Part shown: in pieces, positions 1 through 12,267 of the stretch | How the letters are laid out: every line of letters begins with the position of its first letter | Numbering within the stretch: the first letter of the stretch is position 1 | Assembly: GCA_028554795.2 (NCBI GenBank) | Contig: CM068835.1 | Coordinates: forward strand, 35,234,401-35,298,400 | Reading direction: 5' to 3' | Length of the DNA stretch: 64,000 nt | From: Sinohyriopsis cumingii | Lineage: Eukaryota > Mollusca > Bivalvia > Unionida > Unionidae | Position numbers and translations under genes: made by a program | The notes under the pieces: model-generated | Told to the model about the DNA's origin: nothing | Databases searched by the model: none | What the model saw: the letters and a program-made list of their open reading frames with translations, nothing else

Positions 1-225
1 TCTAGCACTGGGACAACATGCCGCAGACATGAATCATTATGTCCTACCCAGTCACATGACACCAGGCCGAGACCAATCCTAACACTATCCTCTTAATGTT
101 GAGCGCCAAGCGAGAATGCTGCTAGTAATAATCTTTGGTATGACTCGGCGGAGGCTCGAACCCGTGACCTCCTGCATCCTACGCGGACGCTCTAACCACT
201 TAGGCCACCGTAGTTGTAAAGCTAT
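1..225 (-). repeat. tRNA-derived SINE, family A (cut by window edge)
   Basis: Read on the minus strand, the 140-215 part resembles a tRNA: a B-box-like GGTTCGAGCC at 153-162 and an A-box-like stretch at about 190-207. The rest (1-140) is a body shared with copies near 30.2, 35.8 and 50.5 kb, including a block around 80-115 that stays recognisable in all four. The tRNA-like head plus shared body is the basis for calling it a SINE; it is not a functional tRNA gene because no full cloverleaf is evident. Confidence 0.75.
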
Positions 226-669
226 GATGTCTATTTTTCATATATCTTGATGAATAATAGAGGAAGCAGAATTTTGTATGGTGTCATTACTGAAGAAAAT
301 GAAGGGGTCGCGAATAGTGAATCTGCTATTGTACATTCAGATAAAAGAATTCATTATCTTTCTCTGCATGCTCACATTGATGATGCCAAATTTTCTGTTT
401 AAAATTACATAAAATATTTTATACAAATTAAGTTTGCACAAAGGCAGATTTCTAGATAATGATAAATGTATTTTTTGAATGTTTAAAAGTAAATCATTTG
501 CCGATTAAAACAGAACAGTGGATGAAAAATAATTTTAATATTAATACAAATCTTTACAAAACTATAATATTCAGAACTGCCCAGATCATCGGCAGGAATG
601 TTTCTGAGGGAGTGGGGACAACCTTAATGGGGGAGACAAAGCCCTAAACAAAGGGATATACTTGTATTC
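226..669. other. no gene seen
   Basis: AT-rich sequence with only a short chance open frame (459-647). I see no repeat, splice pattern or protein similarity. Confidence 0.5.
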
Positions 670-677
670 CGTACAAT

Positions 678-820
678 CAGGCCCGGTCCAAGGGCAAGGC
701 GAACGAGGCAACCGCCTTGGGCCCTGCGCTTTCATGATATCAACTCCGCAATTTGTTTGCATGGGGCCTCGCGCTTATCGTTTGCTGTCTTGGGCCCCGC
801 ACATCTTACGGCCGGGCCTG
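678..820 (+). mobile_element. hAT-type MITE, copy 1
   Basis: A GC-rich 143-bp unit that starts CAGGCCCGG and ends CCGGGCCTG, so its ends are inverted repeats. It is flanked by CGTACAAT (670-677) and AGTACAAT (821-828), an 8-bp target duplication with one mismatch. Eight-bp duplications and CAG ends are typical of hAT elements. It has no coding capacity. Three further copies lie at 1662, 7539 and 9622. Confidence 0.85.
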
Positions 821-828
821 AGTACAAT

Positions 829-1653
829 GGAATCTTTATGAGGGGGGATGCTACCCTTGACCCCCACCCACCCCTTCTCCACAGACGTCCAGCGTATATT
901 GCAAGCGATATTTACCTTCTTAGGGGTCATCCATTTAGTACTTACGCAAAAATCTGGCAAAGCTTGACCCCTCCCCCTCCCTGTACACATGCTTACTTTT
1001 TACAACACCACCCCACCTGCGTTCGTACGCTTGACGCCCCCCCCCCCAATTTTATAGAACGGACTATATTTAATCCACGCAGAAACCATAAAGGATTAAT
1101 AATATTAACGTGTTTAATAAAACAGATAGTCCACCGACGTTGAATGTCTGGCTGCATCAAAGAAATAAGCTGCGTAACTTTTAACAGTTTGTCTAGTGTC
1201 CACTAAAATTCAAACGCCGACTGAACACAGTCAAACAGGTTACGTATTAGACAACTTATTATCGAGGTTTCACCCCCTCCCCATCCATGCGTACGTACTA
1301 AAGGGACGGCCCCTTACTGTTGTAGCGAAACGTTTTATCTAAAAATAAAAATTTTCTGAATCGCCTTTAAATTTTTAAGTTTGAATTGAGAGATATATTG
1401 CAGAGTTAACGAACAAGTTATTCAAAGTTTGTTTGCAGTCTGATTTCAATCAGATTGACATAGTTTGTAAGACTTTCGTATTTTAATGATTCTTCTAATT
1501 TATATATTCGCAAGTCTCCGTTTTATATAAAATGTTTCTGTATTCTAAACAAAAAAGTATTTTAAAAAATAACATTAAAAGATCATTAATTACGCGACAT
1601 ACTTGCTCGCACTGTTAACCTTGAGGTCAAGATTTCACTGATAGAAAATATAC
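829..1653. other. no gene seen
   Basis: Includes a C-run near 1040 and overlapping chance frames created by the GC-rich MITE next to it. No protein family recognised. Confidence 0.5.
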
Positions 1654-1661
1654 GTTTAGGT

Positions 1662-1817
1662 CAGGCCCGGCTCTAGGATGTGCGGGGCCCAAGGCAGCAA
1701 GCGATGAGCGGGATCCCAAGCAAAAAACAAACAAAATATTGCATTGCCGAGTTGGTATCCTTTAAGCGCGGGGCCCAAGGCGGTTGCCTCATTCGCCTTG
1801 CTCTAGGGCCGGTCCTG
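1662..1817 (-). mobile_element. hAT-type MITE, copy 2 (inverted)
   Basis: Same family as the copy at 678, in reverse orientation, 156 bp. It is flanked by a perfect 8-bp target duplication GTTTAGGT (1654-1661 and 1818-1825). The perfect duplication fixes both ends of the element exactly. Confidence 0.9.
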
Positions 1818-2099
1818 GTTTAGGTTTTGTTTTAACATTTTCGTTTGCTAATATTGCCTATAGATTCGCATCATGTTTGACATTTATTATTATGACACAA
1901 TGACAGTTCATCCGATGACTTGCACACGTGCCTCATTTCACCTAACTAAGATTTCGGTTATTATTATTTTTTCTCACTTTCGAATATTTCCGAAAACATT
2001 CTTGATGATTTTTTCCTTCAGTCTTTGGGTGAATCCAAATGAGACCAATACAATTAATTTTGGTGACACGCAAGCTTGCGACTTTGACATTTGAGTCAA

Positions 2100-2136
<37 letters not shown>

Positions 2137-2152
2137 CAGAGAGAGAGAGAGA
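2100..2152. repeat. (TG)n(AG)n microsatellite
   Basis: TG dinucleotides run directly into AG dinucleotides, with single interruptions. Confidence 0.95.
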
Positions 2153-2485
2153 GCAGTGCTACGCCTGGATACTACAGGAGGATGCTTGATAATATAAAGT
2201 TACATGGAAAAAGAATATTACCGTACAAAATGTGTCTTCCAATACTGAGAGAATCGAACATTGATCTGCGGGTTACGGTACCTATCGCCTTGACCACACG
2301 CACCAATCCCTGTATATTCTCGTCTAATCGCACATTGGGGGATGTGGCATAATTGCTGATTGAACAAAGATGCGAATAGAGGCATTGGTGCATAGTGGAC
2401 ACATTCGATTGGCGACCCAGTAACTAACTCTCGTATAAATACACACTTATTCCGAATTTCACCGAAAGAAATCAAGGTATAGAGA

Positions 2486-2489
<4 letters not shown>

Positions 2490-2559
<70 letters not shown>
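2490..2559. repeat. (AT)n microsatellite
   Basis: About 35 uninterrupted AT units. An open frame through it (TyrIle repeats) is meaningless. Confidence 0.97.
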
Positions 2560-2560
<1 letters not shown>

Positions 2561-4824
2561 CCTGGCATCATCTAGAGGGTATAGGGGTTGGTGAAACGCA
2601 GAATAAGGTGTTAGGTAAAATGCCTTGATCTTCGATTTCACACGATTTACAAATTTATTCTGATCTGAATGATCAGATTCTAATAATTGAGATCTGGTAC
2701 AACACTTAATCGGTCTGAGCTTTTTTTACAAAAATTAATTGATACCCGGTGTTTTTCTTCTTTTCGTACAAAGACTTGCAGGCTTCGAGCAACAACTCCT
2801 AGCATGAAGTGTTAAGAATATCAGCATGAATTTGAATTTTCATATAAATATAGTAGAAGTGATTAAGTTATGACGGTATGGATTTAAAATAACACAAAAG
2901 AACATAGTTGTCTGAGTACCATTCCAGAGAGAGATTTGACGAACAGCAGTAACAGTAACATTATCACGTAATGGCTTGCACATTGCTCAAATTTCTAACT
3001 GAGAAGTAGACTACTGGGATGACTGGCAAGCACTCCCTTAGCACGCAGTTCTCTATGTGCCTGTTTTGTATAGCTGTTTAAATCGCCTCTTTCATAGCAT
3101 TTTTTATATATATCTGGCATGATTTTGAATCAAAGATTGTAACACACTTGCTTAAGTTATATATTTAAGCATGAGATTCACAGAAGCCATCCTGTATCAG
3201 ATAGGTGTAGTTTATAAAGAATTGCTGAAATAGGATAAGAACATAAAGAAGAAGAACCACACATGAGCGAATGAAATGGGATCGATCCTGATGCCTCACC
3301 TCAGTGGAAGGCTTTTGTGAAAAAATTCGGCAAATAACCATTCTCTATTTAGCGACCTACAACAATCTGTTCTACGCAACACAAATAGATTATATCATCA
3401 ATAACATTCAATCAGAATGTATTGAACAAGGTATAGTTTCACAGTAAACTACATTTCTGTGTCAGAATCAAAGATCTGGCGCTGTTCATCTCAAAGATGG
3501 CCAAGAAGTTGGAGATATCCTTATGTTATTCAGTATCTGCCTCGCTTTGATGCCTGAATGTTTTGGTGATCATGGAGCGGCAACCTTTAGTAATTATGGA
3601 CTCTCATCCTTTTCCCAATAAACAAATGAATGAAATAGTTTAGCTGTTGAATCGATACTTAAACTGGAAATTAACCCTTGCTTTTGAGTCATCGTCCAAC
3701 AGAAACATTTAACTTTTCTTCGTGTGCTTTCCAAGCAGACGGCCATCTAGCTTTGCGATTCACTATAAGATGTTTTGGGTAACTAAATGCTTCTGCAAGG
3801 TGGCCCTAACAAAGGTCCTTTTTGCAGATTCAATCCAGGTACATCTATCACCAGAACGAGAGGATCGTTTACCCCTGCTTATCCTATCTCAAAAGAGGCA
3901 ATTATAATTATTAGGCAATTCTTAGTCTTCGTCTGCTTCGAATATTGACAATAACAATAAAGAGAAGATACGCACTGTCGTTGACCCTATCACTGCTGAT
4001 AAAAAAAGCATTTATAGCTGAAGGCGGAAAGTTCATGATTCCAACTCCTGTAGAAAATTCGGATTTGTTGCAAAATAGAAGTGTGTGACCACATAATGTG
4101 TGCAGTGTTGGCTCGCCCCTTTTAAAAGGGGTCTAGTGGCGCATTGAGTTTGTTTCGAATGTACCAAATATTTATCAGCAGCAGTATCAGGGAAAGTCAC
4201 AAACAAAAGGCACATGGGCCTGGTAATGTTTGTCACCTTGGATTTGAAGGTGTGTGTCGAGTTGTATGTTGTCTAAGATGATCAACATTAGCGTGCCACT
4301 TACAGCACAAAATTGAAATTCATTGCTGTCGCCTTGAAATCAAACACATTAATGTGTTGAAAGTCTTCCTCTTCATCGCACTAGTTGCTGACCATGAAAT
4401 GTTCTGAAACCGATGCATGTACAAGTCGAGCATGCAGTCATCTCTGGCTGAAAGGCGAGCGGCTGTCGATAAGTCCTCCTGCTGATCGTCCATTTAGCTA
4501 CGATGTAGTAGCCTCAACTTGATTTGTTATGGTTGAGGCTACGAACTGATCCCATATCACAGCATGTAATGTAGCAACAAAAAAAAAAAACAAACAAAAC
4601 TATTATCACTATAGTCAGAAAAACAACAAGTGTAGAAATCTACTACATAAGTATAAACATGTTGTGAAGGAAGTTTGGCTTATTTTTAATTTATTAAGCC
4701 CTTACACGATAAAATAAATTGGTACTGTTACACTAACATCACTGTGTCCGCCATGACAGATAACCCGAGACACTCACCGTGACCCCTTTTCTAAATAAGG
4801 CTTGCCAGACCATATTTGGATATT
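2560..4824. other. no gene seen
   Basis: Only short chance frames (3722-3907, 4033-4236). A 16-bp perfect palindrome CCCCTTTTAAAAGGGG sits at 4116-4131. No protein family recognised. Confidence 0.5.
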
Positions 4825-5076
4825 CTATGCAATGTTATTAATTGTTGAATGGCATAACGCGCGAAGACAGAGAATGGATACTTGCGTTAAGTGCGGAAAC
4901 AAGTTTTTGTTGAGAAAAGGCAAAGTCAATGAATTTCCAAATCCAGTGGGTAGCATGACAAATACATCCTTTTTGTCAATCAAGTGGCGAATAATGGCTT
5001 CTTGCTGGAATTTCAAAGTTACCGATAAACTGTATTTACTTTTAATGCGCAAAATTTCAGACTCAAACTGCACCAT
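4825..5076 (-). pseudogene. RecQ-like DNA helicase fragment
   Basis: An 83-residue open frame carries FQQEAIIRHLIDKKDVFVML followed by PTGFGNSL. This resembles the Q-motif/motif I region of RecQ-type ATP-dependent helicases, where the sequence before the Walker A loop reads like F..Q..AI......DVFV.LPTG.GKS. In the family the Walker A lysine binds nucleotide phosphates; here it is Asn (GNS). I find no downstream helicase motifs (DEAH box, motif VI) in any frame nearby and no upstream exon. It is most likely a decayed fragment of a gene or of a repetitive helicase-like element. The alternative is chance similarity, since the match is short. Confidence 0.5.
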
Positions 5077-5669
5077 AATTTTACTACGATCTGATCTAAT
5101 ATCGGATAAGAAAGGTAAACGAGACTTTACAGCTATTTCTACAATGATTTGCGATACTGCCGTTATTAAATAAGAGGACTACTAAAATTCTTTCATTATA
5201 TGCAAGGACCATGTTCAAAATTGTTGATATTAGGCTCAACAAGCGCCGGGTGTGAACCAAACCCAACTTGCTCCATTGACACACATAGGCTCTTGTTAGT
5301 ACCCCGTCTACGAGGTAGAGTATGAGGTACTAATATTAGTAGTAATCGTCCATTATGACTGAAATATGACGCACACAAACATTACATTGCAAGTGATCAG
5401 GATTCGGCGGTACAAATGTCATTTTTTTGTACTTAGTATAGCTAAACGTGTCCGAGTAGTTGCAAACATTCATTTGCTGTGATGCGACCGTTTTTTCAAA
5501 ACAGAACTGTCATGTGGACGAGTCAAGGAGTTTGTTTTGAAGAGAGGCAAACCAGTTTCGATTGAGGGAAACATTCCATAAACAAGGTAGGTGACATTTG
5601 AAAGGACAACATATTGGATTATTTCTGCCTTGATTACAACTTACAGCTGGGGTCAAACTGTACAATTTA

Positions 5670-5672
<3 letters not shown>
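5077..5672. other. no gene seen
   Basis: Short overlapping chance frames only. Confidence 0.5.
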
Positions 5673-5734
<62 letters not shown>

Positions 5735-5737
5735 ATA

Positions 5738-5786
<49 letters not shown>
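5673..5786. repeat. (AT)n microsatellite, interrupted
   Basis: About 57 AT units with two CT interruptions near 5732-5740. It is the longest AT array in the window. Confidence 0.97.
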
Positions 5787-5788
<2 letters not shown>

Positions 5789-7362
5789 TTTGAAGGTTAC
5801 ATTCGTGGTGTTTACTTTATGCACGAGTATTTAATCATGCTCAAAATGTAGATTACATGTTATTTCAAATGTATATTATACCCCTCCTCCACGTCGCCTC
5901 CAGATGTCAGCACAATGAACCTTTCTTTGTATCTGAAAGCATGCGTGAAACCAAGCGCCATGACGTATGTAGTTTCTTTTATTGTTTTAATTTTGAAGGC
6001 ATGAACTAAATCCTGTGCCGTCTTTTTCTTCCTAACAAGTAAGCAGTATAATCAATTAATATTCATTGAAAGTGTGTCCATACAGACAGTTCATACGTAA
6101 AACATCGTAAATATCAACATATTATGATTTTATGACATTTGTTAGCATCGAAGCCCATGACCTGAGATAAAAATCATGAAGAAGAAAAATATATTAAATG
6201 TTTGTTGGGGCCACTTATCTGGAATTTGTATCCTAATGCACAATGAAAGGAAAGGTCATGAATAATTATGATTTCAAAGGACAAAACTGAAGCCGCTTCA
6301 ACTTGAGTCTGTATCTATAGCATTTATTCGGGGTACCTTTGGGGCATTGGGCATTGGTTGGTAGTAATGTTGTATGTTCAGATATCTATCGACATATTAT
6401 ACATATACATTCAGCTCTACTTTTATCTTATCCAAGCTCGGCATAAACTCTGGAACCAATTCTGGTGTTCATTTGTGCCAAGGTGATTTGTTCTTTTGCA
6501 AGAAATGCGAGCTTAAACAAATCACTAGAACGACGAGGGTCTCTATCAACAGGGCGGATGATTACCAAAGTCAGTAGCCCTTTGATAACCTCTCATTCAG
6601 GGTGAATAAACTGTTTAACTTGTAGTAAACAAGATCGTCGCTCTGTCATATAATCATTTACCTGAACTTTGTGTATATACCAATAGTAATAGTGGAATCG
6701 AGTCAACGAAGCAGACCATGTATTCTGTGGTGCGTGATAAAATGTAAGGACATGATAGATGCAAAAATAACGTGAACGATATGTTGAACCCGTTTCTTTT
6801 CTCTCACTGTATGTGCTTTGTATGCATAAAAGTTGGTGTCTGCGTCATATTATTACGTGGATGTGGTCATGTCGGTTTTACTGAAGGATATTGAAAATAT
6901 AAAACAAGCAATACAGGTTCAGGGTGAAACATTGCTTATCGTGTTTATTTTTTTGTTGTTTTTTTTTTTGTTTTTTTACTGAATAAATTTCGTCGCCCAC
7001 TAGTATCACACTTTTTTTTAATAGAAACTTCTAACGATGCATATTGTGATACTTTATTCAACGAAAATTCAGCACTGAAACAGAAATACGCGAAAAGCAT
7101 CACAATGCATAACTGTAAAATCAATCACGCGAGCCCAAAAATGCATTATTTTGTTGCAAGTCATTCGGCAGAAAGAACCGTTACTTGCAAGATGCACGAC
7201 AGAAGTGAGCACACGAACTTCAAAGATGAAGCTTTCCAAATGGATGAATAATATAATCAGTGTAAACATTTTGCGTCAGACACGAGGGTTTGTCCTGGAT
7301 AATGACTTGGAAACACTCAAGATCACCACCCGATAACCATATATAAACTTACTGAGCATGAC
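5787..7362. other. no gene seen
   Basis: AT-rich with T-runs near 6950-6985. Overlapping chance frames near 7069-7336 show no recognisable protein. Confidence 0.5.
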
Positions 7363-7730
7363 CGGCCACAGGTGGCCGAGTGGTCTAAAGCGTTCACCTT
7401 GACCGATCACTGCCATTTTACCTCTATCAGCGTGTATTTGAGTCTCGGGCTCGGCTAAAGTGGTATGTGAAAAAGCTTGTCAGTAGCTTATTTTCCCAGG
7501 TTCTTCCTCCACCAGCTATACTGGCCATCATGTATAGCCAGGCCCGGCCCAAGGGCAAGGCGAACGAGGCAACCGCCTTGGGCCCCGCGCTTTCAGGAAA
7601 TCAACTCCGCAATGCAATTTTTTTTTTTTTACTTGGGGCACCGCCCATCGCTTGCTGCCTTGCGCCTTGCACATCCTAGGGGCGGGCCTGTGTATAGCCT
7701 ATAATGTGCCGATAAATGGCTAAGAGTGTG
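7363..7730 (+). repeat. tRNA-derived SINE, family B, split by a MITE
   Basis: An A-box-like GTGGCCGAGTGGTCTAAAGC at 7372-7391 matches the head of a tRNA with a Ser/Leu-like D-arm. A decayed B-box follows near 7435-7455. The body then shares a long segment with minus-strand copies at 48.2 and 51.0 kb and a plus-strand partial copy at 49.7 kb. The body is interrupted at 7539-7690 by a hAT-type MITE, so the SINE is the older insertion. Confidence 0.8.
7539..7690 (+). mobile_element. hAT-type MITE, copy 3, nested in a SINE
   Basis: A 152-bp unit with CAGGCCCGG and CGGGCCTG ends. It is flanked by a perfect 8-bp duplication TGTATAGC (7531-7538 and 7691-7698). The flanking SINE sequence continues across the site when the element and one duplication are removed. 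Confidence 0.93.
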
Positions 7731-7898
7731 GTTGTATTTTACATCCGAAATATATAGTACATCACTCAGCAATTACACGTGTAAGTGATGGTTGGATGAT
7801 TTTATATCTACACCGTCTACTCATTCAGCTTTAAGTAGTACGTTAGTAATTTCAACAATGGTGGGGTCTGATCGTCTTCTGACTTGATGCTAAAGTTA

Positions 7899-8227
7899 AT
7901 ATGCTTCCTGGTCTTCAATAATGTTCAGAAGAACTTTGCATTTCGTAATACATTAACTAGTCTGACCTCATTTTGAGAAAAGACTAAAACATATCCCCTC
8001 CAAACCGCTGAGTATTTTAAAACAGGTTTGTGGTCTCTTATTGCGTTGCTGTAAAGTGATATATTAATCCGAAACCCCCTTAAATCGAATCCATGTATAA
8101 TTACTAATAATTCGGCCCAGTGCCACTTCCGTAGTAGGGAATTTCGTGACGATAGATGACAACGTGCATAATTTAACACCTTATGACATGAAATATGAAT
8201 AATAGAGTTACTATTTTTAATGCAAAT
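7899..8227. repeat. ~330-bp direct duplication, copy 1
   Basis: Nearly identical to 9116-9442 in the same orientation, with only scattered substitutions and one-base indels. The frame inside it (7925-8302, minus) has no recognisable domain. The repeat reads TG...CA near its ends, but there is no flanking 5-bp duplication or primer-binding site, so an LTR identity is not supported. Confidence 0.85.
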
Positions 8228-9115
8228 GTCAAGGTCAAAGTTCGAGATCAAATAAAAGACCCTTAAAACAAAAATATGAAAATATTTCCATAAATATCTC
8301 ACTGTTAAATAAATTCCATATTTGTATGTTTACTACTAGATCGCTCTCAAAGTATTTAGAAGCCTATTGTAGCATGGAAAGTAGCATATTAAATGTGAAG
8401 GTCATTATCGTTTCTTGCTTAATACCGGTAGATGGAGTAAGCTAATTTGATTCTGGAATGAGTGCTGTATGCTTCCAGTAGCATGGTCCTCAATGGCTCT
8501 TTCAGGAAATACGTCATCACATTATGCATGCAGATGAAAAACTGAAACATCTTCAGCAGTGATGAAATAATCTTAAGTTGAAGTGGGTCCTTCGAAGAAG
8601 AAAAAATCAGTGACAGAGTTGTGGCAATATATTCAGACATTTCATCGAGTATTAAGAAGGCAGGCACATGTCAATGTATAGTACTGCTGCAAGCCTTCTT
8701 TAAATGGTTGAACCTGTTTGGAAACTATTGGTTGCGCAGAAGCAAACCAGAAACATAGCAATTGGTTAAAAATGGCATTAAAGAAATGATGTACAAAGGT
8801 TAAGTGTACGGTACATGAAAATGAGACGATCCTATTTGTCGTGAAATTCACACGGGAGGCTAGTGCAATACAATATCACTGGACCAGGACATTAATAACG
8901 GCTTAATGAAGAGGTAAAGACTTGGTCACTGTGTTATACCTGGCTGGAATGATTACCTTATTACGTACGATACTGATATCGTATGTAGCGTGAGAACGGT
9001 AAATCTTGACATGGGTGTCTCACTAACCAAATATGTCGAACTAGAGCCAGAGTTCAAGTGTGCCCTGATAGGACTGACAAGGTACGCATCAAGACAGAGC
9101 GAATGCTAATGTTTA
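8228..9115. other. spacer between direct duplications, no gene seen
   Basis: Two chance frames (8419-8667 and 8642-8851, minus) without recognisable domains. Confidence 0.5.
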
Positions 9116-9442
9116 TATGCTTCCTGGTCTTCAATAATGTTCAGAAGAACTTTGCATTTCGCAATGCATTAACTAGTCTGACCTCATTTTGAGAAAAGAC
9201 TAAAACATATCACCTCCAAACCCTTGAGTTTTTTTAAAACAGGTTTGTGGTCTCTTATTGCGTTGCTGTAAAGTGATATATTAATCTGAACCCCCTTAAA
9301 TCGAATCCATGTATAATTACTAATAATTCGGCCCAGTGCCACTTCCGTAGTAGGGAATTCGTGACGATAGATGACAACGTGCATAATTTAACAGCTTATG
9401 ACATGAAATATGATTAATAGAGTTACTATTTTAATGCAAATG
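9116..9442. repeat. ~330-bp direct duplication, copy 2
   Basis: Second copy of 7899-8227; similarity stops at both ends at the same motif positions as in copy 1. Confidence 0.85.
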
Positions 9443-9621
9443 AAGTAAGCTCGCTGATCAGAAAATATGGATAGATGAATTGTGGAAATATATTAAACAA
9501 CGTTATTACATAGTTGTTTCCAAACGTTTTTTTTTTTTTAAATTTATTTATGGAAACATCTACCATGATAAATAATATCAGTAGGATGAGGGGAAAATCA
9601 TTTTAAACCTTTCCTTAACAG

Positions 9622-9752
9622 CAGGCCCGGCCCTAGGGCAAGGCGAACGAGGCAATCGCCTTAGGGCCGCGCGCTTTCAGACAATGCACTTTTTTGCTTG
9701 GGGGAGCTCATCGTTTTCTGCTTTTGGCCCCTCACATCCTAGGACCGGCTTG
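9622..9752 (+). mobile_element. hAT-type MITE, copy 4
   Basis: A 131-bp copy, shortened internally relative to the others. It starts CAGGCCCGGCCCTAGGGCA and its right end is decayed (CGGCTTG). It is flanked by CTTAACAG (9614-9621) and TTTAACAG (9753-9760), a duplication with one mismatch. Confidence 0.85.
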
Positions 9753-9760
9753 TTTAACAG

Positions 9761-10168
9761 TGTTTGTAACGACTCAGATAAGAGCTTTGTTTTAAAGTTT
9801 TATTAAACCTGTCCCAATGTACACCACTAGATGTGCCATAGCTAATAGGGAGGGAGGAAATGTTTTGGGCAAGAATTTTTAATATGCCAAACACTTATAT
9901 GTTTTTACGTGATTTTATTTAATCGTATGTTCTTCCACCGTTTTGCATCGGAAAGTTTATAAAAGTAACACTTCTTCCCCTCTTAAAAAGAAGAATCGAA
10001 AATACTGATGATGAAATAAGTACATATCTTTCGCCTCAACCACGATTATCCGAAGTATCTGAATATTTAAAAGATGCAAAAGTTGCATTTAAAAGGACAA
10101 CTAGTTTGGTTTTAAGTAATATCCTTATCAAACATTCATCTCTCTCCCTCTCTATGTATGTATGTATG

Positions 10169-10235
<67 letters not shown>

Positions 10236-11174
10236 TGTGTGTGTGTGTATGTGTGTGTTGTAGAGGTGCAAAATCTGAAGATATTAATTTTTCATGTAAT
10301 CAATGGTGTTAGAGAGCGAAGTGTTCTTTCGTCGATCATTTTCTTGTTTTCTTAGGATACTTATCATCTCATCATAGTATCATAACAGTCTACCGGTGTA
10401 ATTTGGTTTGTAGTCTGTGCGCCTCGTTTTATTTTATTTCCGTATATTGTGTGGCCGATTTGTCCTAATTCCATTAATTTGGTGTGGATTTTGTCGTTTC
10501 TTTACCTGCAGATTGTCATTGACGCGATCATAAAAATTAAAGAATCCATGGATTAAGTAGCGCCAAGTTGTACTGTCGTTATTTCAGTGTTTTTGTCTCA
10601 GCAACTTTAAATTTGCCGATGATATGTGACTGTTAAGTCTTTGAATTTTAGACCATATGAAGCTGTTAACTGATTTGTATAGGTTTTGCAACTGAAAATA
10701 AAATACAAAAAGCGGTATCTATAGTTTCTTAAACACCTTTCAAATTACTGCATGCTCCAAACATATTTATACACGGAAAAATTATTCATTATGACGATAC
10801 CTATTTTAGTCACGTCATAAATTCAAACTTATCTGATGCTGATCAAACGATGAAACATTGTATTTTTTTTAATTTTATTTTTTGGCACTGGGATTTACGC
10901 CCATTGCTTATGTCACGGTTGAGAACATAACAAAATCTATCAAAATCATAGAGATCTGAACCTTAGCAAGAGGAATTAGTATGTAATAGAGTGGGTATTG
11001 TCCTTTGCAAAAGATATATAAAAAAATAGCAAGGCATGTCATGTTATCGTTTATTTACCTGCCACTGCTTTTTAATAACTTCAGATCTTATCTCCAATCC
11101 GCTCGATCTTAACTACAGTAAAATTGATACAGGTCATGTATGCGTTCAGTACCGACTATTTCAGTAACGGGTGT
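9761..11174. other. no gene seen apart from microsatellite
   Basis: Contains a compound microsatellite at 10150-10260. Otherwise AT-rich sequence without recognisable features. Confidence 0.5.
10150..10260. repeat. compound (TATG)n(AT)n(GT)n microsatellite
   Basis: TATG units run into about 30 AT units and then GT units. Confidence 0.95.
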
Positions 11175-11570
11175 CGTTTTTTAGAATTTGATTACACATA
11201 CCTTTAAATGGAGATTATTGACTTGATTTGGATCCTCATACATTCATATTTCTTTGGCAGGTCATTATTTGCAAGTAGCCGGAAGTGCATACGGCAAAGT
11301 CAATGTTAAATTGCGTGGACATTTTTGGATGAGGTGAACCTAAAGGCGTGATCCAAAACAAACATGATTGAATATCGCGCGCTGTGATGTCACAATGAAT
11401 CCAGCGCGTGTTGCAACAAAATTTGTACTACCCTATATTGTGACGATTAGACCAGACTTGTTCTTCTCTCGACCCAGTTCAATTCCTGACCATAGGGATC
11501 GCTAATTTTAGTCTGGACGTTTCTTGATTACAGTTAAGTTTCACAGCATTTCGTGACCAGGAATGAATAG
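11175..11570 (-). repeat. long inverted repeat, left arm
   Basis: Its reverse complement aligns in order with 12268-12665. Shared landmarks include ACACATACCTTTAAATGG, GCGCGCTGTGATGT and GATTCTTGATGACA-like segments. Divergence is substantial. Together with the right arm it encloses about 700 bp without coding signal, which is the shape of a decayed fold-back or long-TIR DNA element. Confidence 0.65.
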
Positions 11571-12267
11571 ACTTTGGTTAAACTGCTTTCAAACAACAAT
11601 TAATATTTAATTTAATTTCAATAAAATTAATTTGACCACACTGACGTACATTTTAATATCGGTGGTGTTTTTGTGGGGGTTTTTCTTGTGTGCAAAGATT
11701 TCGTTCATAAGGCACACCAATAAAATAGTGAGCATCTTCTATTTCTGAAGTGAGAGAATTTTTTTTTCCTTTTTGTGCTACTGAAACTTAGCATCTACGC
11801 ATTTTTACTTCGCGAATGAAAATAGTTACGTTTGATGTTCTCTACCAATGTTTACAACGGCAATCAATCAATATCGATGCATTTATTTCGATCAATCAAT
11901 TTTGTTAATTTTGTAATTAAGTGAATTACTAATAATAAAAAAAACCCCAGTCTAATGCCATAGAAGCACCAAACTTAACATCTACATGTTTTTACTTCGC
12001 GGATAAATATAATTACGTATTTGACAAATATATCTTAAATTAAATCAAGTTATCATGAACAAGTCCGGTACTGGTTTATATCGAGATTTCTGTTCTATAC
12101 AAAGCTTAATGTTGACACGAAACTGCTATCGGGTCCGCACCAATAGTGTATGTCAATGTGGTCATGTATGCGCATTTTTTTCCCCTTCAAATTAAATGAA
12201 ATCGTAATTGTTGACTAAAACTTAATAAAACAAAAAGTTTAACTAAAGGATATTCAATCCTGACTGT
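11571..12267. other. spacer between inverted arms, no gene seen
   Basis: AT-rich; no open frame of note. It contains a repeated phrase around CATTTTTACTTCGCG-like sequence at about 11800 and 11985, so part of it may be an older duplication. Confidence 0.45.

Noticed and set aside
153..207. Possible tRNA gene on the minus strand
   Set aside because: The A and B boxes belong to a repeated SINE body present at four places; no full cloverleaf or terminator was seen.
4116..4131. 16-bp perfect palindrome as a possible operator or element end
   Set aside because: Single occurrence without flanking structure; such palindromes are expected by chance or A/T slippage at this scale.
5510..5851. Open frames of alternating Tyr and Ile on both strands
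   Set aside because: Pure (AT)n microsatellite translation.
7372..7460. Possible tRNA-Ser/Leu gene
   Set aside because: The B-box is decayed and the sequence continues into a SINE body shared with three other loci.
7899..9442. LTR retrotransposon with 330-bp LTRs
   Set aside because: No primer-binding site, polypurine tract, target duplication or retroviral-type genes between the repeats.
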